A stretch of 64,000 bases of DNA from NCBI GenBank assembly GCA_021229015.1, contig CM037783.1, positions 59,123,746 through 59,187,745 on the forward strand, read 5' to 3'. The stretch comes from Solen grandis. Taxonomy: Eukaryota; Mollusca; Bivalvia; Adapedonta; Solenidae. Positions 58,952 through 64,000 of the stretch are shown in pieces; position 1 is the stretch's first letter; each line of letters starts with the position of its first letter. A program made the position numbers and the translations under genes. Under the pieces are notes generated by a model that searched no databases, was not told the DNA's origin, and worked only from the letters and a program-made list of their open reading frames with translations.

Positions 58952-59670
58952 GACGAATGGGCTAATATCTCCTCGGGTTCTTCCTTTTTAATAGGTTTTC
59001 GTTTCTTTGATGTAGGTGGGTAGGCAAAACTATCATAAAAATCTTCCTCCTCCTCTTCTTCTTCTTCATCATCATGTGGTGTTTGTATGAAATTCCATCG
59101 ACGTTTATTGCCCACGACTTCTTGTGGGATGTTGACCTCTCTCAGTCCCCTAGAAAATTGTTCCCATCCTCGTGGATTTGACCCTTTCCGCTGTCGAAGT
59201 ACATCATTGACCAGATCAATAATATTTGAACCTTCAACGGGTTTTCCATCATATTCTAACAGGCCATGTTCATCCCAACTTAAGTGAGGATGGTCTTTCA
59301 GTATGTTTAACAAGAGAGTAGCCTTTCGCCGCATGGTCGTAGGAACACTGTCTAGAATTTGATCTTTCAAGGTCATCGGTTTTTCTTCTTTCTTTTCAGT
59401 CACTGTACTTGTTGTTTTCTCAGCCATGCGTGGACTGAAGGGTTTGAGTGCTTTTTTATGTGACACTTGAAAGCGATGTAATACTTCTCCAAATTGTTGT
59501 GCTTTTTCTGACTCAGACAATTGATTGTCGTCAAGAACTTGATTCATTTCTTTCTGTAATGATGAAGTCTGACTCACTTGAGGGGATGGGGGTAACCGAG
59601 GTCGTTGTTCTTTCTTCCATCGATTCATCTCTTCCAACAACCGAACTGGAACATAGGCCATCTTCTTCAT
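58936..59670 (-). CDS. Conserved Polinton protein of unknown function (GSNIIDLVND type)
   Basis: 244 residues. N-terminal YVPVRLLEEMNRWKKEQ; a Gln/Ser/Lys-rich middle with possible coiled coil (about 35-75); then a conserved module at about 100-195 (PHLSWDEHGLLEYDGKP, GSNIIDLVNDVLRQRKG, PRGWEQFSRGLREVNIP, GNKRRW). The acidic run of Asp/Glu (about 200-211) and a KKRKPIKKEEP tail suggest nuclear or DNA-associated protein contacts. I recognise the module from other Polintons but know no function. ATG at 59670 overlaps the previous stop as ATGA. Confidence 0.75.
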   Translation of the reverse strand: MKKMAYVPVRLLEEMNRWKKEQRPRLPPSPQVSQTSSLQKEMNQVLDDNQLSESEKAQQFGEVLHRFQVSHKKALKPFSPRMAEKTTSTVTEKKEEKPMTLKDQILDSVPTTMRRKATLLLNILKDHPHLSWDEHGLLEYDGKPVEGSNIIDLVNDVLRQRKGSNPRGWEQFSRGLREVNIPQEVVGNKRRWNFIQTPHDDEEEEEEEEDFYDSFAYPPTSKKRKPIKKEEPEEILAHSSWDAY

Positions 59671-60023
59671 ATTTTCCGAATGATTTCACCAGCAAGAGGT
59701 ATAATTGATTTGGCTAAGAGTGGTGCAAGTGCCAACAGGGGTAGAAAACCACCTTTCTGATTGAGAATGATTTTCTTTTTTCGAACTGATACTTTCTTGG
59801 TCGCTAACTGTCGGAGCTGTTGTCTCTTAGAATGCAATCGACGCTTCTGAGCCTCTGACAGTGGTACATTGCCTTTTAAAATGTTGTGACAACATTCAGC
59901 AATACAATCTACCAATTCTTTTGGTGCTTCTTGAATAATCTTCTTTCGAAATTTGGGTGAGGCTTCTGTCAAAGCAAGCAACATTTTGCCATGTTTGCGA
60001 ACGAGTGGTTGTTTGCGCTTCAT
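59667..60023 (-). CDS. Basic KGGFL-type Polinton protein
   Basis: 118 residues. Helical N-terminus (LLALTEASPKFRKKIIQ), CIAECCHNILKGNVPLS, then a Lys/Arg-rich linker (RLHSKRQQLRQLATKKVSV), KGGFLPLL, and a hydrophobic C-terminus. Common in Polintons, function unknown; basic charge and a membrane-like end suggest a virion component. The same module heads the next upstream gene (60057-60962). A TATA-like box lies 35-42 nt before its ATG. Confidence 0.75.
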   Translation of the reverse strand: MKRKQPLVRKHGKMLLALTEASPKFRKKIIQEAPKELVDCIAECCHNILKGNVPLSEAQKRRLHSKRQQLRQLATKKVSVRKKKIILNQKGGFLPLLALAPLLAKSIIPLAGEIIRKI

Positions 60024-60056
60024 GATGACAAATGATGATGAAATGTTTGGTCTCTT

Positions 60057-60962
60057 TTATTTATACCACTGTTGAAGGGCTTGTAAAGCGATATTGCCAG
60101 CACTACTCAGTGGTCCTGAATTTCTCATCGCAGTAACGGCGGTAGGTAATGGGGAATGGAGACTTGGGATTGGTGAAAATCTTGATGATGATGATGATGA
60201 TGATGAGGAACGCCCACTTGAAGAATTGGAAAGGTCAAACAATTGTCGTCGAACTGTAGGGTTTGGTGAAACCGTCATTGATCCTTGTGGTGTAGCCAAC
60301 CCAGACCTCATCGAACTTCTGTTAGAACGGGGAGTAGATGAGGTCAGTGGAGAGAATTGGGCCACAAGTGGTGATGCTTTGGATGTTGTCCCTGATGTAA
60401 CATCACGTCGAATCAGTATGGGGGACACTTTTGGTGTTCCAGTTGATACAGAGCGTTTTCTTCTTACAGTGACAAATCGATCATGAGGCAATGTCTGCTT
60501 CTTCCTTGTTTGTTTCCTTACTGGTGACTTGCGTTTGGTTGGCTGTTTTCGTGGTTGTTGTCGTGACCGTTTCCTGGCTGGTGACTTTCGTTTGGGTGGT
60601 TGTTTTCTTGCTACTGGACCAAATTTTCTCACAGCTTTGGTCCCGTTCCATCGAAGCAGTGTACGAATGATGGTGCCCCCAAGGAAACCTCCACCACCAG
60701 GTTTTAAAATAAGTTGTCGTTTTGTGGTCAGATCCACATGTTGATCAGCTAACTGTCTTAAAATGTCTTTGTTGCGTTCCATAAAATTCATCGTCTGTTT
60801 TGGCACGGTTACTTTTTTCTCTAAGATGAGTCGTGCAGCTAAGGTGAACCATTTCACCATCTCTGTTAATCCTGATTCTACCAGCTCTTGTCGTTTCGTT
60901 GGGTTCTTTTCCCGACTCAACGATTCTAGAGCTTTGATCACTGTATGTGGTGTGTTTTCCAT
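60057..60962 (-). CDS. KGGFL-module protein fused to a protamine-like tail
   Basis: 301 residues. Residues about 30-103 repeat the layout of the 118-aa protein: LAARLILEKKVTVPKQ, RNKDILRQLADQHVDL, then KPGGGGFLGGTIIRTLL. Residues 112-155 are Arg/Lys/Pro/Gln-rich with two copies of a PxKRKSPxRK unit, resembling SPxK-type DNA-binding tails. Residues 165-300 are Ser/Thr/Pro/Arg-rich, with a serine run encoded by an ATC/ATG microsatellite (60181-60206). Role inferred: DNA condensation in the virion. ATG at 60962; the stop lies inside a TATA-like box. Confidence 0.72.
   Translation of the reverse strand: MENTPHTVIKALESLSREKNPTKRQELVESGLTEMVKWFTLAARLILEKKVTVPKQTMNFMERNKDILRQLADQHVDLTTKRQLILKPGGGGFLGGTIIRTLLRWNGTKAVRKFGPVARKQPPKRKSPARKRSRQQPRKQPTKRKSPVRKQTRKKQTLPHDRFVTVRRKRSVSTGTPKVSPILIRRDVTSGTTSKASPLVAQFSPLTSSTPRSNRSSMRSGLATPQGSMTVSPNPTVRRQLFDLSNSSSGRSSSSSSSSSRFSPIPSLHSPLPTAVTAMRNSGPLSSAGNIALQALQQWYK
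60058..60065 (-). promoter_or_regulatory. TATA-like box before the 118-aa gene
   Basis: Minus strand TGGTATAAATAAAAGAG. The TATAAATAA is read in the upstream gene as its last codons and stop (Tyr-Lys-stop). It lies 35-42 nt before the ATG at 60023. Confidence 0.55.
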
Positions 60963-61005
60963 GGTAGCTGTATCCTTAATGATGATCGGGTGTCATGTTC
61001 CTATC

Positions 61006-61013
61006 ATTTTATA
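61006..61013 (-). promoter_or_regulatory. TATA-like box before the KGGFL-fusion gene
   Basis: Minus strand CAGTATAAAATGATAGG. It contains the ATPase stop codon (61009-61011) and lies 44-51 nt before the ATG at 60962. Confidence 0.55.
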
Positions 61014-61659
61014 CTGTAGTGTAGACGATCGGTCCTCGATCTTCACCTGTTACCCACCGATGGAACACATCTGTTCTTAAACGATTCTGATCGGGTGTTC
61101 TTGGATGAAAGTCAATGATAAGATATCCATGAGGTGTAGAGGTTGCATCTTGATACGCCATCACCAAATGGGGTAGTTGTATTTGGTTCGCAAGTGTTTT
61201 GATCTGACCTTTATCTCTTGTGTTTTGAAATAATACCATGTAGTGTGCATTCAAGCTGATGGTACGACTAGCCTTGGATTGTTGGAACATGTTTTGTGTG
61301 ATGTAAATGACAGTGGCATTTCTATGGTGTCCCTTTCGCGTGAACCATAATTTAATTTTCTCCTCATCTTTTTCTCCTAACATATCATCAAATATGACGA
61401 GGTGTGGTAAGGTTGTATCGTCTACTATCTCTTCATCATCCTCAGGGATACCCTGAATGAATTTGATAGCTTCACGTTCTTGTAACTGTGCGTAGGCACT
61501 TTGCCATTCTTTGTAACACCAGATGATGTGTTGTGGTACCACATGAAATAAATCGGTTTTGTACTCAATAAGTTTTTTTACAAATTGAGTTTTTCCTGAA
61601 CCACTTGGCCCTGAGATGAAAATGTTACTAGGATGTTGAAAAAGTAAACTACTTTCCAT
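61009..61659 (-). CDS. ATP: Polinton genome-packaging ATPase (HerA/FtsK-like)
   Basis: 216 residues from ATG at 61659. The open frame extends 19 codons further upstream, but MESSLLFQHPSNIFISGPSG places the P-loop at the usual distance from the N-terminus. Walker A is GPSGSGKT (about residues 16-23); Walker B is HLVIFDDML. The sensor-like YITQNMFQQ and ISLNAHYMVLFQNTRDKGQ are characteristic of Polinton and adintovirus ATPases. Would pump DNA into capsids. A TATA-like box lies about 42-51 nt upstream; the stop codon is embedded in the next TATA-like box. Confidence 0.93.
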   Translation of the reverse strand: MESSLLFQHPSNIFISGPSGSGKTQFVKKLIEYKTDLFHVVPQHIIWCYKEWQSAYAQLQEREAIKFIQGIPEDDEEIVDDTTLPHLVIFDDMLGEKDEEKIKLWFTRKGHHRNATVIYITQNMFQQSKASRTISLNAHYMVLFQNTRDKGQIKTLANQIQLPHLVMAYQDATSTPHGYLIIDFHPRTPDQNRLRTDVFHRWVTGEDRGPIVYTTV

Positions 61660-61700
61660 GATGGTCCAAGAAATAATAACAGCATTGACATGACAACATT

Positions 61701-61710
61701 TTATTTTATA
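61701..61710 (-). promoter_or_regulatory. TATA-like box before the ATPase gene
   Basis: Minus strand GTATAAAATAAAATG, 42-51 nt before the ATG at 61659 and 35 nt after the 85-aa gene stop. The AATAAA inside could also serve as a poly(A) signal for the upstream transcript. Confidence 0.5.
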
Positions 61711-61744
61711 CATCATAGCAAATAAAACACTTGAACAACATCAG

Positions 61745-62002
61745 TCAAAAATGTAAACTATGACACACATCATGAATCAGTCTTTCTTTATACATCATCC
61801 ATTCCGGCAATTTCATGGTATATCCCATAGCATTTAAAGCCATGCACACTTCGTCAAACAGTTCCTCGGATTGTCTTAACGCCTGTTCTGATTGAATTCC
61901 AAGTACACGCACAGCCAACAACACAGCTCTACGCCATGGATTCCGAATTGGAGTTATGTTTTTTTCCTGTAGTGAAGTATTTCCCATGTTTTGACTTCTC
62001 AT
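61745..62002 (-). CDS. Small protein of unknown function (85 aa)
   Basis: Begins RSQNMGNTSLQEKNITPIRN; mainly helical-looking with EQALRQSEELFDEVCMALNA and a C-terminal HDVCHSLHF. No signal peptide or membrane segment. Its ATG overlaps the F-box-like gene stop as ATGA (61999-62002), consistent with translation coupling. A second ATG lies five codons in. I recognise no family; support is position, overlap and the absence of stops. Confidence 0.55.
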   Translation of the reverse strand: MRSQNMGNTSLQEKNITPIRNPWRRAVLLAVRVLGIQSEQALRQSEELFDEVCMALNAMGYTMKLPEWMMYKERLIHDVCHSLHF

Positions 62003-62619
62003 TCGTCTTGCAAGTACTCTGCGTAGTATCTTATTTTGTAGGTGTCCCAGAGGGATTCGTCTCCCAACTCAAACCTTTCTAAGTTGTTGAAATTGGGATG
62101 TTGAAAGAACTGTTCACTAGGATTTGGCCTCGTTTGTTTGAATATTGCGCTGCACTGTTTACCAAAAATGTTAAACACTTGTTCACAAGTGATAGGTTCT
62201 GGAGTCAGTAAAATGGCACGTATATCCTCTGGTGTGTCGTGCCGGTGGTTAATCGCAAATCTGAGATACATACGCTCATCAAAACGGTTCAGTTTCTCCA
62301 CTGTATCAATGTTTAGGGTATCAATGTATATGTACCACACGTCAGAGATCAGGTTGCGTAGCAGATTGTAAATGGCAAAAATCCGTTGAAAGACCACACT
62401 TTTATAGCTGCTTGGAAGATTACGCCCTCGTACATCACTAAACATATCATAAACTTGGTTTAAACAAGAGGGATCCTTCATCGTCTGGTGAATTATTCTG
62501 TTTCCAACGCGCTGTGCCCAAGTAAAAAATAACTCGTTGCAAAATGCAGCAGGTTTCTTATTAGCTTCAACGAGATGTCTGTAGATCATCTGTTGTATTT
62601 CTACTGGTAGAGTGTTCAT
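61999..62619 (-). CDS. F-box-like protein of the Polinton
   Basis: 206 residues from ATG at 62619; the open frame runs 52 codons further but that part overlaps the polymerase gene and looks non-coding. N-terminus MNTLPVEIQQMIYRHLVEAN fits the F-box core (LPxEIxxxIxxxL) used to bind Skp1 in ubiquitin ligases. The remainder has long helical stretches (SYKSVVFQRIFAIYNLLRN, EKLNRFDERMYLRFAINH) without leucine-rich or WD repeats. F-box-like starts of this kind are known in viral host-control proteins; function here is inference. Confidence 0.65.
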   Translation of the reverse strand: MNTLPVEIQQMIYRHLVEANKKPAAFCNELFFTWAQRVGNRIIHQTMKDPSCLNQVYDMFSDVRGRNLPSSYKSVVFQRIFAIYNLLRNLISDVWYIYIDTLNIDTVEKLNRFDERMYLRFAINHRHDTPEDIRAILLTPEPITCEQVFNIFGKQCSAIFKQTRPNPSEQFFQHPNFNNLERFELGDESLWDTYKIRYYAEYLQDE

Positions 62620-62680
62620 CGTGAATCTCCGTATGTTTCCACCACCGTTCAGGCTATGCACACGACCACAAGCCAACTGG

Positions 62681-64000
62681 TTATGACGGTTGGTAACCGT
62701 ACGGCACTGTCTTATATTTGTCCACGACCACGCGTTTTGTATACACTGAGCGGAACGTCTTGGTCTGTGTCTCACTGATCACTTTGCGATTTCTATGTCT
62801 CTTGATTCGGGATTCATATTCGATGACTGTCTTGTAATGTTTGCGATCTTGTACACAGTTGACCATAGTCTTAAAATTGACTTTTTGACTAGCATTGTAA
62901 TCCAAAGTGATGCCTTTTACTTTGCATTTCTGATGTCGATTTCCTTTTTCATCGATATATTCATACCCATAGTTTTTTGGCCCTAATGCCACGAATTTGA
63001 CAATGCGTCCATGTGGTACTTCATCTGTCCACTTTCCCAACTGGCTCTCTTCGATTGGAATGTTGTACTGGTCAGGGTCATAGATGTACATACAACTGTC
63101 TGTGTCAAAATACAGTACCCGATCTCCAAGTTTTTCCAACTGGGTGTAAAGTTCAAGTCGAGCATAGGACGTAACGAAGGCAGCTACCACTGGATTTGAA
63201 GATGAATGGGGCTGTGTTGCGTCTGTTTCATCCGAGTAATTCACCAACATGAAGTTGTCATGATCGAAAATCTCGGCAAACTGCACAGTGACATGACGGT
63301 CGGAGAGTAGGTCATACAACCGGTTCACCTTAGTCACATACTCGGTTTTGGTTTGAACATTGTTTTGTGCATTCTTACCCCACAAACAGTTCAACATGGT
63401 TTTGGCAAACGCTCTTTTTCCTTTGTTCTTTTTCACGTTGTCGAGCCAGATACCCTCTATCTGAAAGTAATTCTGTTTAAAGCGGGCTTCATCATCTTCT
63501 GTTTTTACCCAATTAGGGTAACCACTTGCTTCTTGTTTCAATTTCAAGTATTTGTTAATATACTGTTTATACACATCTTTACTCCATGTGTCCCAGTGCC
63601 AGATGTGGAAGACGTCTACCAATTGGTATCCTAACTCAAGAGCTTTGGCTATTTCCACATGGGTCCAGGTACCTGTCAACATGCGTTTGTACAGAGTGTG
63701 ATTGCATTTTTCACACTCTTCCTCAGCACAGGTACGGCACAGTGTAAAGATCATTTTCTTGTTACAGTGAATAGGTAGGACTGGTAGCCACAGGTCTTGT
63801 GGTGGCAATACACGACATTTGATGAGTCCTTGTACATTCCAATGTTGTTTATATCAATCATCTCTTGACTTAAGATGTCGGGATGTCCCACGGGGTATGC
63901 TTTGTACTTGTTCACGAATGGATACAGTGAGCAAATGTCAGCATACTTAATTTCTTCCTTGGTGGTTGTATCCACTTCATGGTATAATTGAACGGCATTG
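62681..64000 (-). CDS. POLB: Polinton protein-primed DNA polymerase B, C-terminal half, frameshifted
   Basis: Reads from the window edge (frame open from 64000) into motif A (YADICSLYPFVNKY). Near 63828-63831 the frame shifts by one base. In the other frame it continues to 62681 with a Cys cluster (CRTCAEEECEKC), motif B (KTMLNCLWGKNAQ) and motif C (YFDTDSC). This order is that of DNA_pol_B_2 polymerases of Polintons. The exonuclease half lies outside the window. The shift looks like one base lost from a short G run: either a real break or an assembly error. No other lesion is visible. Confidence 0.93.

Larger units (their letters stand above)
56152..64000 (-). mobile_element. Polinton/Maverick element (partial)
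   Basis: Twelve adjacent minus-strand genes include the diagnostic set: protein-primed DNA polymerase B, packaging ATPase, retroviral-like integrase, penton-like minor capsid protein and the start of a major capsid protein, plus small proteins typical of these elements. All frames except the polymerase are intact, which suggests a young insertion or an integrated virus of this kind. Neither end nor target duplication is in view. The adenain-like protease usually present is not in the window. Alternative name: adintovirus-like element. Confidence 0.95.

Noticed and set aside
62620..62775. N-terminal extension of the F-box-like gene
   Set aside because: The first 52 codons overlap the polymerase end and read as its shadow; ATG at 62619 gives the F-box start.

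Overview
The window is eukaryotic and almost certainly from a bivalve mollusc. The evidence is repeat content I recognise from bivalve genomes: BIV160/pearl-like tandem monomers of about 160 bp joined to ACGG/ACAG microsatellite and hairpin ends, tRNA-derived SINE-like pieces, piggyBac, hAT-like and pogo-like DNA transposons, and a Polinton/Maverick. It also has AT-rich non-coding DNA with GT-AG microexons. I cannot name the species. Two runs of exactly 100 N (43397-43496 and 56052-56151) are scaffold gaps of nominal size.

Layout. Positions 1-4.9 kb are repeats: a 156-bp tandem array split by a TA-flanked MITE, worn hairpin-ended elements, and a TTAA-flanked palindromic MITE. Positions 4.9-23.7 kb hold four to five tandem copies of a roughly 2.8-kb unit on the minus strand. 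Each unit carries two small phase 1-1 exons, A (60 nt) and B (87 nt), of one unidentified modular gene; a third symmetric exon C (69 nt) lies near 30.8 kb and again near 37.7 kb. Copies of the unit carry insertions that other copies lack, so the locus records its own insertion history. Positions 23.7-29.8 kb are one hAT-like insertion enclosing a pearl-like element, which encloses a pogo-like element, which encloses further repeats. Positions 30.7-36.4 kb recur almost unchanged at 37.6-43.4 kb. Each copy contains a pearl-like element with a nested, broken piggyBac. The second copy ends at the gap, so it may be an uncollapsed haplotype.

Positions 43.5-54.1 kb are a large satellite made of monomers of about 440-455 bp, organised in the first part as a 2.28-kb higher-order repeat. 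Its hallmark is clusters of the palindrome TGACGTCA (the CREB/ATF site) spaced 10 bp apart. Positions 54.1-56.05 kb hold hairpin repeats, a roughly 140-bp tandem repeat, and a roughly 53-bp hairpin array running into the second gap.

Positions 56.15-64.0 kb are most of a Polinton/Maverick, all on the minus strand: protein-primed DNA polymerase B (C-terminal half, one frameshift), an F-box-like protein, an 85-aa unknown, the packaging ATPase, two related basic proteins (one with a protamine-like tail), a conserved unknown, an integrase with chromodomain, a small membrane protein, a penton-like minor capsid protein, a small basic core-like protein, and the start of the major capsid protein, cut by the gap. 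Most gene junctions in this element are either an ATGA stop-start or short overlap, or a TATA-like box that overlaps or follows the upstream stop codon. This suggests a few TATA-led multi-gene transcription units. No adenain-like protease is in the window.
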